From contig CAWCGU010000003.1 of the NCBI GenBank assembly GCA_963795195.1, positions 310,001-374,000 of the forward strand: 64,000 bases of DNA, given 5' to 3'. The position numbers and the translations under genes were made by a program. This document shows, piece after piece, positions 1 to 7,251 of this stretch (position 1 is the stretch's first letter; each line of letters opens with the position of its first letter). The notes under the pieces were generated by a model that saw only the letters and a program-made list of their open reading frames with translations, did not search any database and had not been told where the DNA came from. Source of the DNA: CAWCGU01 sp963795195. Lineage in GTDB: Bacteria > Actinomycetota > Thermoleophilia > Solirubrobacterales > 70-9.

Positions 1-201
1 CGAGACCTCGTCTCCGGCATCCTTCACCCAGCGGATGACGGCACCGAGCAGGAAGATGGCCCCGACGGCGCTGTAGAACCAGCCGGCGAAGAGGCCCGCC
101 AGCACGAGCGCGATGCCGAATGCCGTGAACGCCGGCACCCAGGACGGGCGCGCGACGTAGATCAGCTCAGGCGCCGCCGGAACGTTTCCGTCTGAACTCA
201 T
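1..201 (-). CDS. Cytochrome c oxidase subunit IV-like membrane protein (partial)
   Basis: Begins at an ATG at 201 and runs off the left edge after 67 codons. A short polar N-terminus is followed by two hydrophobic helices, roughly residues 22-40 and 42-57, and then a charged segment. This matches the small two-helix subunit IV (CtaF type) of actinobacterial cytochrome oxidases. It is the most downstream visible gene of the leftward cox cluster, 12 bases after the preceding small membrane protein. The family call rests on topology and context, since such short subunits diverge quickly. Confidence 0.6.
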   Translation of the reverse strand, partial: MSSDGNVPAAPELIYVARPSWVPAFTAFGIALVLAGLFAGWFYSAVGAIFLLGAVIRWVKDAGDEVS

Positions 202-213
202 CCAGCCTCCCCG

Positions 214-324
214 TCAACCGATGTAGAGCACGGCGACGTAGAACGTCAGCCCGAACATAAAGATCGCAATCGCCGCCGTCGCAAGGGCGGAGTTGACGTT
301 TGACTGTGCGCGTCGGCGATCCAT
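214..324 (-). CDS. Small single-helix membrane protein of the cox cluster
   Basis: A 36-residue protein with a basic N-terminus (MDRRRAQSN) and one hydrophobic helix over about residues 13-35. It sits between ctaB and the subunit IV-like gene with gaps of only about 12 bases, so it is almost certainly co-transcribed. Tiny membrane proteins in this position are usually accessory or assembly subunits of the oxidase. A longer in-frame extension upstream would overlap ctaB and has no membrane-protein character, so the internal ATG at 324 was chosen. Its function is not recognised. Confidence 0.55.
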   Translation of the reverse strand: MDRRRAQSNVNSALATAAIAIFMFGLTFYVAVLYIG

Positions 325-337
325 GGGGCTTCTTCTA

Positions 338-1255
338 TCAGACGACGCGGTCCACAGCCATCGCGGTGAAGAGCAGAGCGAGGTACGCGAGCGATGAGAG
401 GTAGACGCGAAGCGCGGCCTGACGCGACGGATGGCGAAGCAGATAGGTGGAGAGCGCGACCAGCCCGCTTCCGAGCGCCAGCGCGGCCAGCGCGTAGATC
501 GCTCCGAAAAGGCCGGTGGCAACCGGCAGGATGCTGAAGACGGTCAGGATCACGGCGTAGAGCAGGATCTGCCGCCGCGTCACGGCCTCGCCGCGCACGA
601 CGGGCAGCATCGGCACACCCGTTCTTGCGTAGTCGTCCTTGATCAGCAGCGAGAGCGCCCAGAAATGTGGTGGTGTCCAGAGAAAGACCACCGCGAAGAG
701 CCAGAACGCGTCGATGGTGAGCCCACCCGTCGCGGCGGCCCAGCCGACCAGCGGCGGCATCGCGCCGGCGGCTCCGCCGATGACGATGTTCTGGGGGGTC
801 AGCGGCTTTAACCAGATCGTGTAGACGAACACGTAGCCGAGCAGCCCGACGAGTGCCAGCGCCGCGGCCAGCACGTTTACGGCGATGGCCAGTTCCGCGG
901 TGGCCAGCAGGCCCAGCGTGATGCCGAACAGGAGGCCGTGAAGCGGCTCGATTCGACCCGAGACGAGCGGCCGCGAGCGGGTGCGCTCCATGCGCGCGTC
1001 GCGCTCACGATCCAGGTAGTGGTTGATCGCCCCGGCGCTTCCGGCCGCCAGGTAGCCGCCCAGCATCGTCCAGAGGATCGTCGAGAGGGCGGGACCGCTT
1101 GGGTCGGCCACGTACATCGCGGCGACCGTGGTCAGCAACAGCAGCGAGATGATCCGTGGCTTGGTCAGCGCCACGTAATCGCGCAGGACGAGCAGCGCCG
1201 GCCGCGCGCTCAAACGCGGCTCTCGCAGGGTGGCGGTGTTGGCTGAGCTTTCCAT
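338..1255 (-). CDS. ctaB: Protohaem IX farnesyltransferase (haem O synthase)
   Basis: UbiA-family prenyltransferase that adds a farnesyl group to haem b to make haem O, the precursor of haem A, in the cytoplasmic membrane. The first aspartate-rich motif is visible at residues 78-86 (NHYLDRERD) and the second as KDDYARTG in the middle of the protein. About eight or nine hydrophobic helices fill the rest. Length is 305 residues from the ATG at 1255, which is normal for the family. A longer frame would run back into ctaA, so the internal ATG is preferred. It lies 13 bases downstream of ctaA. Confidence 0.92.
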   Translation of the reverse strand: MESSANTATLREPRLSARPALLVLRDYVALTKPRIISLLLLTTVAAMYVADPSGPALSTILWTMLGGYLAAGSAGAINHYLDRERDARMERTRSRPLVSGRIEPLHGLLFGITLGLLATAELAIAVNVLAAALALVGLLGYVFVYTIWLKPLTPQNIVIGGAAGAMPPLVGWAAATGGLTIDAFWLFAVVFLWTPPHFWALSLLIKDDYARTGVPMLPVVRGEAVTRRQILLYAVILTVFSILPVATGLFGAIYALAALALGSGLVALSTYLLRHPSRQAALRVYLSSLAYLALLFTAMAVDRVV

Positions 1256-1268
1256 CTTGGCTGTGATC

Positions 1269-2294
1269 CTAGGCGGCGGCCGCCGCCTCCTCGCGGCCGC
1301 GGCGCTGGGGGCGCTCGCTCTGTGGGTTTGGCACCGGCACAAGCCGCAGCGCCGCTTCAACCGTGGTCATCCACAGAATTGTGCCTGTTGCGAGGTGCAA
1401 GACGATCAGTCCCGCGTGCTCGCCCAGCCAAACGTTCAGGGCACCGAGCAGGATCTGGACCCCGAGCACGGCCAGAACTCCCCAAAGCGCGCGTGTGCGA
1501 ACGCCGCGGCGCAGGGCGAGAATCACGAACGTGAGAAGTGCGATCGTCGCGAGGAACATCAGCACCCGGTGGGTCAGCTGGATGTCGACCAGACGGGACG
1601 TGCCGAAGGGGAGCAGCGAGTCGTTGCAGGCCGGGAACTGGTCACCGCAGGCGCTGTGCGCGCCCTGCGTGACCCCGACGCCCTCGGCGCCCTCCTTCTC
1701 CGTGCCCGCGACCAATCCGCCGGCGACGATCGTTGCCAGCAGCAACGTCGATGCGACGACCGCGACCAGGCGCAGGCCGGACGACGGTGTCGCAGATTCG
1801 GTCGTTTCCGCCGTCTGCGGCGACCCGGCTCGGCGAATCCCAAGCAGCAGGGCAAGCAGGAGCATCGCGAGCCCAAGGTGTGCGGCGACGAGGTTCTCGG
1901 CGAGGTTGTTCTCGACCGTGACGCCGCCGAGGCCGGCCTGGATGAGCACGAGGACCCCCGCGGCGATGGAACCCCGGACCAGCCAGCGCTGATCGCGAAG
2001 CTGGCGCCATGCGATCCAGATCAAGCCGGCGATCAGCAGCGTGACGATGCCCGCGGTGACGCGGTGGCTGAACTCGATCGCGGTGGATCCCTCGAGGAAC
2101 GAAGGCAGGACGCTGCCGTCGCAAAGCGGCCAGCCGTGGGTGCCGCTTCCGGCCGGGCCGCAGCCGAGCCCGGAATCGCTCACCCGTACGACCCCGCCGA
2201 TGATGACGAGGACGAAGGTTGCGACGATCGTCGTGTTGAGCAGGACGCGGAAGCGCGCAAGCGCATCCCGCGCGCCCGGAGCAGCGGCGCGCAT
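1269..2294 (-). CDS. ctaA: Haem A synthase
   Basis: Membrane enzyme that oxidises the C8 methyl of haem O to give haem A. The 341-residue protein keeps the family signatures: the first extracytoplasmic cysteine pair (C45 and C58, within GCGPAGSGTHGWPLC), the EFSHR motif at about 74-78, later haem-ligand histidines in AAHLG, LTHRV and LHLATG, and a second cysteine pair in SACGDQFPAC. Eight helices are apparent. It starts 5 bases after the subunit I-like stop. All its catalytic residues appear intact, in contrast to the two oxidase subunits upstream of it. Confidence 0.92.
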   Translation of the reverse strand: MRAAAPGARDALARFRVLLNTTIVATFVLVIIGGVVRVSDSGLGCGPAGSGTHGWPLCDGSVLPSFLEGSTAIEFSHRVTAGIVTLLIAGLIWIAWRQLRDQRWLVRGSIAAGVLVLIQAGLGGVTVENNLAENLVAAHLGLAMLLLALLLGIRRAGSPQTAETTESATPSSGLRLVAVVASTLLLATIVAGGLVAGTEKEGAEGVGVTQGAHSACGDQFPACNDSLLPFGTSRLVDIQLTHRVLMFLATIALLTFVILALRRGVRTRALWGVLAVLGVQILLGALNVWLGEHAGLIVLHLATGTILWMTTVEAALRLVPVPNPQSERPQRRGREEAAAAA

Positions 2295-2299
2295 CCCGT

Positions 2300-4153
2300 T
2301 CAGGCTACCGGGGCGCCGCCGCCGTCCCCGTCATCCGCTTCGTCGGTCTCGGGGTCGGCGGGTGCGGACTCTGACTCGGCCTCCATTGCCGGCGCGGCCT
2401 CGGGTTCCGCGACGGGCTCCGGTTCGGGCTGTGGTTCTGGCTCGGCCACAGCCTCCGGCTCCGGCTCCGGCCTCGGGGCTGGCGGCGCGGGCACGTCGAA
2501 ATCTCGCTCCTTCACGGCTCTGCGGATGTCGGCCATGGGCTCCTCGGAGCGCACGTCGGGCACGGCGTCGAAGTTGTGCGGCGCCGGCGGGGAGAGTGCG
2601 AACCACTCAAGCGTCGAACCACCCCATGGATCCGGCCCGGCGACGGTTCCGCTGTGGACGCTGCGAGCGGCGTTGGCGAGAGTCAGGATGACGCCTGCTG
2701 CCAGGCCGATGGCGCCGATCGCGGAGACGAGATTCCAGCCGAAAAGGCCGCTTCCATCCGCGTACTCGGAGATGTCAGACGGCTGGCCGGCGAGACCCGC
2801 GAAGAACATCGGCATCAGCAGCAGTTGCGAGCTGATGAAGATCTTCCAGAAGGACAGGCGCCCGAGTCCTTCGCTCATTCGCCGCCCGGTCATCTTCGGG
2901 AACCAGTAATAGAGCGCCGCGAACCCGCCCATCACCGAGCCGCCGATCAGCGCGTAGTGGGTGTCCTGCCAGGCCGCCGCAGTGTCGTTCAGCTGCCAGC
3001 CGACCGGAATCACCGAGTAGCCGAGCTCGCCTGCCAGCCCGAAGCTCATCATGCTGATGGCGCCTAGCGCGAACAGCAGCGGCGCGCGCATCTCGAGGCT
3101 GCCCTTCCAGAGCGTCGCGATCCAGTTGAAGAACAGCAACCCGAACGGCACCAGCAATGAGATGGCGACGATCATCGCGAAGTAGTCGAAGCCGATTGCG
3201 AGGTCGGCCGAGTACATGTTCTGCATCCAAGCGAAGATGCCAATCGCCGCAATCGCGACCATCGAGCCCGCGATTGCAAAGTGCGAGAAGATCGGCTTAC
3301 GCGCGAAGTTGGCCACGATCTCGGAGATCACGCCGGCGGCGAAGACCACGATCCCGAGGTAGGCGGCGGTGAAGAAGAAGTAGGCCAGGTGCTGGAAGAG
3401 GATCGGCGCGCCGTTCTCGTCCGGGTCGAAGAAGACCCCATCGAAGTTTCGATCGAAGAACAGCATCGCCAGGGCGGCAATCAGCACCGGCCCGGCGACC
3501 AGCAGCATGTACGAGAGCACGGTCGACGCCCAGGTGAACAGCGGCGTGCGCTTCCAGGCCAGGCCCGGAGCGCGCATGCGGCTCACCGTGACGGCCAGGT
3601 TGAGGGCGGCAAGGACGAGCCCCGTCACGGCGAGCGAGACTCCGACGAGCCATGCATCGACGCCGCTGCCGGCCGAGTAGACGTCGTCTGAAAGCGGGGG
3701 GAAGGGGATCTGGCCCGCGCCGGAGGGCGAATAGAGGAAGGTCGCGTAGATGGTCAGGCCGCCCGCCAGGTAGAGCCACCACGCGAGGGCGGTGACGCGG
3801 GGGAGCGCCGCAGAGCGCGCGCCGATCTGCAGCGGCACCACGTAGGTGGCGAAGCCGATCGCCAGCGGCAGCGCGAACAGAACGATCGCGGTGGCGCCGT
3901 AGGCGGACAGCAGCTGGTCGAAGATGGTGTACTCGATGATCGTCGCGTCGGGGACGATCAGCTGGATCTTCATCAGAACCAACTCGGTGACGGCGAGGAC
4001 GAGGAATGCGAACGCGGTCGCGATGAACGTGGCTCCGATCTGCTTGTGATCGGTCGATGTGGCGACCTCGATCCATGCCGGCCGTCGCTTGGGAACCTCG
4101 CGCGTAACGACCTCCGGCCGCGCCGCGCCAGCCTGCAGCTCGGTGGTGCTCAC
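2300..4153 (-). CDS. Haem-copper oxidase subunit I homologue lacking its metal ligands
   Basis: A 617-residue protein that aligns without gaps to cytochrome c oxidase subunit I through long stretches (DHKQIG, YVVPLQIGA, ILFQHL, YYWFPKMTGR, DPWGGSTLEW). The metal ligands are changed in frame. The low-spin haem ligand of MHGT is Y85 (AYGA). The Cu-B His and cross-linked Tyr of GHPEVY are T262 and L266. The HH pair is Q311-N312. The high-spin haem ligand of HFHY is D397. Only H399 remains. The haem-propionate Arg pair of MPRR reads QPSD. An acidic Pro/Glu-rich tail follows residue 554. It starts at a GTG overlapping the subunit II-like stop (GTGA). It cannot be a conventional oxidase. A structural or regulatory role is possible but unproven. 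Confidence 0.88.
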   Translation of the reverse strand: MSTTELQAGAARPEVVTREVPKRRPAWIEVATSTDHKQIGATFIATAFAFLVLAVTELVLMKIQLIVPDATIIEYTIFDQLLSAYGATAIVLFALPLAIGFATYVVPLQIGARSAALPRVTALAWWLYLAGGLTIYATFLYSPSGAGQIPFPPLSDDVYSAGSGVDAWLVGVSLAVTGLVLAALNLAVTVSRMRAPGLAWKRTPLFTWASTVLSYMLLVAGPVLIAALAMLFFDRNFDGVFFDPDENGAPILFQHLAYFFFTAAYLGIVVFAAGVISEIVANFARKPIFSHFAIAGSMVAIAAIGIFAWMQNMYSADLAIGFDYFAMIVAISLLVPFGLLFFNWIATLWKGSLEMRAPLLFALGAISMMSFGLAGELGYSVIPVGWQLNDTAAAWQDTHYALIGGSVMGGFAALYYWFPKMTGRRMSEGLGRLSFWKIFISSQLLLMPMFFAGLAGQPSDISEYADGSGLFGWNLVSAIGAIGLAAGVILTLANAARSVHSGTVAGPDPWGGSTLEWFALSPPAPHNFDAVPDVRSEEPMADIRRAVKERDFDVPAPPAPRPEPEPEAVAEPEPQPEPEPVAEPEAAPAMEAESESAPADPETDEADDGDGGGAPVA

Positions 4154-5142
4154 TGCTCGCCTCCCCCCGTAGCCTGGCCGGTACCGGCTCCCGAACTTCC
4201 TTCTTCTCTGTCCGCGGCTCCCTGCTGGGCTGCAGCCTCGGTCTCAGCTTCGCCGGCTTCCGCTTCGGGTTCCGCCGCAGCGGCTTCGTCGTTCTCTGCC
4301 TTGACCGCCGCCTGAGCCTCGGCGAGATCAGCGGCCTGCCGTGTCAGCCACGCCTCGTACTCCTGCGGGGTGACGACGCGCACCGTGGCGTGCATGGTCG
4401 GATAGGACGGTCCTGAGAAGGCGGCGGACTGACCTTCGTAGACACCGACCTCGTCGGCCTTGAACCAGGTGTCCTGGGTCTGTCCGGGCATGGCGTCGAC
4501 CTTGCCGCCGAGTGCGGGGACCCACCAGCGGTGGAGCACGTCGGTCGAGGTCACGTGGAGCAGAACCGTGGTGTCAACGGGTACCACCAACTCCTCGTAG
4601 GAGAAGGTTAGGTCGCCCTCGCGTCCACCGGGATACTCGAAGCGCCAGAGCCATCGCTGCCCGACGACCCGGATCTCCAGCGGCTCGAGGTCGGCTGCGA
4701 CGAGCGGCTGAGTCTGCGCGCTCAGCGAGAGCGATGCCTGCAGGCCCTCGGGACCGGAGGGCTCGACGTCGCGCGTGCGCTCGGTCATGACGGCGCCGAA
4801 GACGAAGAGTGCCAGCGCGAGCGCGCTGAGACCGCCGATCAGGCGCGCCTGAAGGCCGCGCCCGGACTGGACCCTGGCGGGCGCCGCGCCGCCACGCTTG
4901 GCCCGGAACCGCAACACCGCCATCACCAGCGCCGCGTTGATTGCCACGGCAACGGCCACGGTGAAGATCAGAACCACCCAGTAGGTGGTCGTGATGTCGT
5001 CAGCATTCGGAGAGTGGGCGCTTTCGGGTGCGATGAAGCTCGCCGAGGCGGGAGCCGCGGCGAACAACATCAGCAGACCGCTCAGCAGGACGCTGACGGC
5101 TGCTACGAGCATGGCTGCGGGTGATCTAGGGGGCCGGGGCAA
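4150..5142 (-). CDS. Cytochrome c oxidase subunit II homologue lacking the Cu-A site
   Basis: A 330-residue exported protein with a signal-like N-terminus, two membrane helices (about 53-77 and 98-120) and a periplasmic cupredoxin domain. Subunit II landmarks are clear: GQRWLWRFEYPGG, DVLHRWWVPALGG and DTWFKADEVGVYEGQ. In the Cu-A loop the two cysteines are S239 and S243, the bridging Glu is A241 and the loop His is Y247. Only H204 and M250 remain. The C-terminus is a long Ala/Glu-rich acidic tail. The start may be the TTG at 5142, which supplies basic residues for a signal peptide, or the ATG at 5112. First gene of the cluster. Confidence 0.85.
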   Translation of the reverse strand: MPRPPRSPAAMLVAAVSVLLSGLLMLFAAAPASASFIAPESAHSPNADDITTTYWVVLIFTVAVAVAINAALVMAVLRFRAKRGGAAPARVQSGRGLQARLIGGLSALALALFVFGAVMTERTRDVEPSGPEGLQASLSLSAQTQPLVAADLEPLEIRVVGQRWLWRFEYPGGREGDLTFSYEELVVPVDTTVLLHVTSTDVLHRWWVPALGGKVDAMPGQTQDTWFKADEVGVYEGQSAAFSGPSYPTMHATVRVVTPQEYEAWLTRQAADLAEAQAAVKAENDEAAAAEPEAEAGEAETEAAAQQGAADREEGSSGAGTGQATGGGEQ

Positions 5143-5151
5143 GGCGGCGCC

Positions 5152-5157
5152 ATTCTA
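5152..5157 (-). promoter_or_regulatory. Candidate -10 element of the cox-like operon
   Basis: On the minus strand the sequence TAGAAT lies about 10 bases upstream of the TTG start of the subunit II-like gene, which would give a nearly leaderless transcript. Leaderless starts are common in Actinobacteria. No convincing -35 element is seen, so this is only a candidate. Confidence 0.3.
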
Positions 5158-5208
5158 TGTATCTGTCGGACCGACGTGGGTTCCCGGCCCCAGCGCGCCT
5201 CTCGGCGA

Positions 5209-6204
5209 TCAGAGCAGGCCTTCGGCCCGGAGCCACTCTTCGGTGAGTCGCATGCCCTCGTCATAGGGGACTCGGGGCTCCCAGCCGAGCCGTTCCCGGG
5301 TCAGCTTGGTGGAGGCCGTGCCCCGCCGATCCACGAACGTCACGGCCCGGGCGCTGAAGCGCGGGGGAGACTTGGACAGGCGAGACGCAGCCTCCGCGAG
5401 TGCGCCGAGGAACTCGAGCGCCGGGCGCGGCCAGCGCCGCGCAGGCCGAGCGCCGGCCATCGCGGCAAGGCGATCGAAGTGCTCGGCGAAGCTGACGGGC
5501 CGGCTGTCATCCCAGGCCGCATAAGCCTCGCCCGCCCTCCCGTCCAGTGCAGCGGCAAGGATTGCCTCGACGAGATCGTCGACGTAGACGGGCAACATGC
5601 GCCGCTCGCCGCTGGGCAAGGCCATCAAGCCGCTGCGGGCCAGCTGCAGGGGCCGCAGCACCCAGGGAATCGATCCTGGCCCGTAGACATCGCCCGGACG
5701 CACGACCACAGCGCCGCGGCGGCGGGCAAGGTTGTCTGAAGCCGTCTTCGTGTCGATGTAGGGGATGCCGTAGGTCCGGCCGTAGGCGTTCTCGTCCTGC
5801 TCGGATGGATCGTCATAGCCGTAGAAGACGACGGAGCTGATCTGCACGACACGCTTCGCGCCCATTTCGTCCGCCGCATCGAGAACCAGCGCGCTGCCGC
5901 GAACGTTGACCTCGACGAACTCCGCCATCGATCCCCAGTCGCGCACGTAGGCGGCGGCGTGAACGACGATCTCCGTGCCATCCAGTGCTTCACGCAGCGC
6001 CGAGATATCGGTGACGTCGGCCGCGAAGAACCGCGCTCCGGCGTCCGTGACTGCGGCGGCCGCAGAGGTGGAGACATCGAGCCCGCGCACGTCGGCGCCT
6101 TCGGCGGCGAGCTTTCGGCAGAGCGCGTTGCCGATGAAGCCGCCGGCGCCGGTCACGGCGACTTGGCGGCCGCTGAAACGCGCGCGATGTTCGCTGGCGG
6201 CCAT
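5209..6204 (-). CDS. NAD-dependent epimerase/dehydratase family protein
   Basis: Extended short-chain dehydrogenase of 331 residues from the ATG at 6204. The N-terminal Rossmann motif GAGGFIG is at about residues 17-23, followed by a Val-Thr-Asp-rich second strand region typical of NAD(P)-binding. Later segments (VVHAAAYVRDWG, VQISSVVFYG, VVRPGDVYGPGS) match the 3-beta-hydroxysteroid dehydrogenase/epimerase group. The usual YxxxK appears altered: the expected region reads GIPYIDTKTASD, with Tyr and Lys four apart (Y-I-D-T-K). The substrate cannot be told. Divergently placed from the PAP2 gene. Confidence 0.8.
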   Translation of the reverse strand: MAASEHRARFSGRQVAVTGAGGFIGNALCRKLAAEGADVRGLDVSTSAAAAVTDAGARFFAADVTDISALREALDGTEIVVHAAAYVRDWGSMAEFVEVNVRGSALVLDAADEMGAKRVVQISSVVFYGYDDPSEQDENAYGRTYGIPYIDTKTASDNLARRRGAVVVRPGDVYGPGSIPWVLRPLQLARSGLMALPSGERRMLPVYVDDLVEAILAAALDGRAGEAYAAWDDSRPVSFAEHFDRLAAMAGARPARRWPRPALEFLGALAEAASRLSKSPPRFSARAVTFVDRRGTASTKLTRERLGWEPRVPYDEGMRLTEEWLRAEGLL

Positions 6205-6232
6205 TGCGACGCGACTTATACTCGCGCGCCCC

Positions 6233-7192
6233 GTGCCTCGTATCCGCCTCCCCGCCTCGCGCAAGCATTCGTCGCCCTGGCGGCCGCTGGTCCGCGCCGG
6301 CGCCTACGCCGCCTTGGCCGGATCGGTTGCGGTTCCGCTGCTGCGCCGCAGGTGGCGGATCCCCGCGCCGCTCACCGTCGCTGCGACTGCGGCCGGGCCG
6401 GTGGCCCTAGCGGTGCTGAAGCCGCGTACCAAGACCCGCGACGCCGCGCTCTACGCGCTGCAGATGTGGGCTTTCACGATGGTCCACGAGCTTCCCTACG
6501 ACGACCCCGAGCGCCTGCGCGAGCGCCTGCACATCGACTATCCGGTCCGCTTCGACAGCGCCGTCGGCGCGGGCACCCTGCCGACCCTGCTCCTTCAGCG
6601 CCGCCTCGCCACGCCCGGCGGGGTGACGCGCCTCGACAAGGTGCTGACCTACATCCACTGGTCGTGGTTCTTCCAGCCGCACCTCGCCCTGGCCTGGATC
6701 CTGGTTAAAGACATGGACCGCTTTCCCAGCTCGGCCCGCCAGATGGCCGCGGTCTACGACCTGGGTTGCCTCATCTACTTCCTGGTGCCGACCGCTCCAC
6801 CGTGGTGGTCGATGGAGCAGGGCCACGCGCCCGCAGAGGGCAGGCGACTGATGGTCGAGGTGGGGGAGGAGTCGCTGGGGCGCGCCTGGCCCGTCCTATA
6901 TGACTCGCTCAACGGCAACCCCTGGGCGGCGATGCCGTCCCTTCACTTCGCGACTTCGTCGATGGCGGCGATTCTGCTCTCCGAGAGCGGTCCGGTTCGC
7001 GGCGCCGCGGGCTGGTCGTACGCGCTGACGCTCGGCTTCGCGCTCGTCTATCTGGGGGAGCATTACGTGGTTGACGTCGCCGCCGGCGCGGCGCTGGTCG
7101 GCACCGTGCGACTGCTGGAGCGCCATGCCGAGCCGGTCGCCGCGATCCTAAGCGAGGGGATTCAGCGACTCGAACGGGTGGCTAACGGGTAG
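6233..7192 (+). CDS. PAP2 superfamily phosphatase/inositolphosphotransferase-like membrane protein
   Basis: A 319-residue protein from a GTG at 6233. Several hydrophobic helices surround the PAP2 catalytic motifs: PWAAMPSLHFA in the middle (the PSxH box) and EHYVVDVAAG near the C-terminus (the final His-Asp box). The arrangement fits the PAP2_3 (Aur1/Ipt1-like) branch that acts on lipid phosphates or transfers inositol phosphate head groups. The substrate is unknown. A TTATACT sequence just upstream at 6216-6222 could be a -10 element. Codons upstream of the GTG read as antisense of the epimerase gene and were left out. Confidence 0.75.
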   Translation: MPRIRLPASRKHSSPWRPLVRAGAYAALAGSVAVPLLRRRWRIPAPLTVAATAAGPVALAVLKPRTKTRDAALYALQMWAFTMVHELPYDDPERLRERLHIDYPVRFDSAVGAGTLPTLLLQRRLATPGGVTRLDKVLTYIHWSWFFQPHLALAWILVKDMDRFPSSARQMAAVYDLGCLIYFLVPTAPPWWSMEQGHAPAEGRRLMVEVGEESLGRAWPVLYDSLNGNPWAAMPSLHFATSSMAAILLSESGPVRGAAGWSYALTLGFALVYLGEHYVVDVAAGAALVGTVRLLERHAEPVAAILSEGIQRLERVANG

Positions 7193-7251
7193 CAGCCCTG
7201 GACGTGCGCGGCCGCGAGCAGTCCCCGCCGGATGGCAGTATGGGTGGACCG

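Noticed and set aside
1230..2909. Long rightward frame of 559 codons
   Set aside because: Lies wholly antisense to ctaA and the subunit I-like gene. Its composition (runs of Arg, Asp, Gln, Ser) reflects GC-rich opposite-strand reading.
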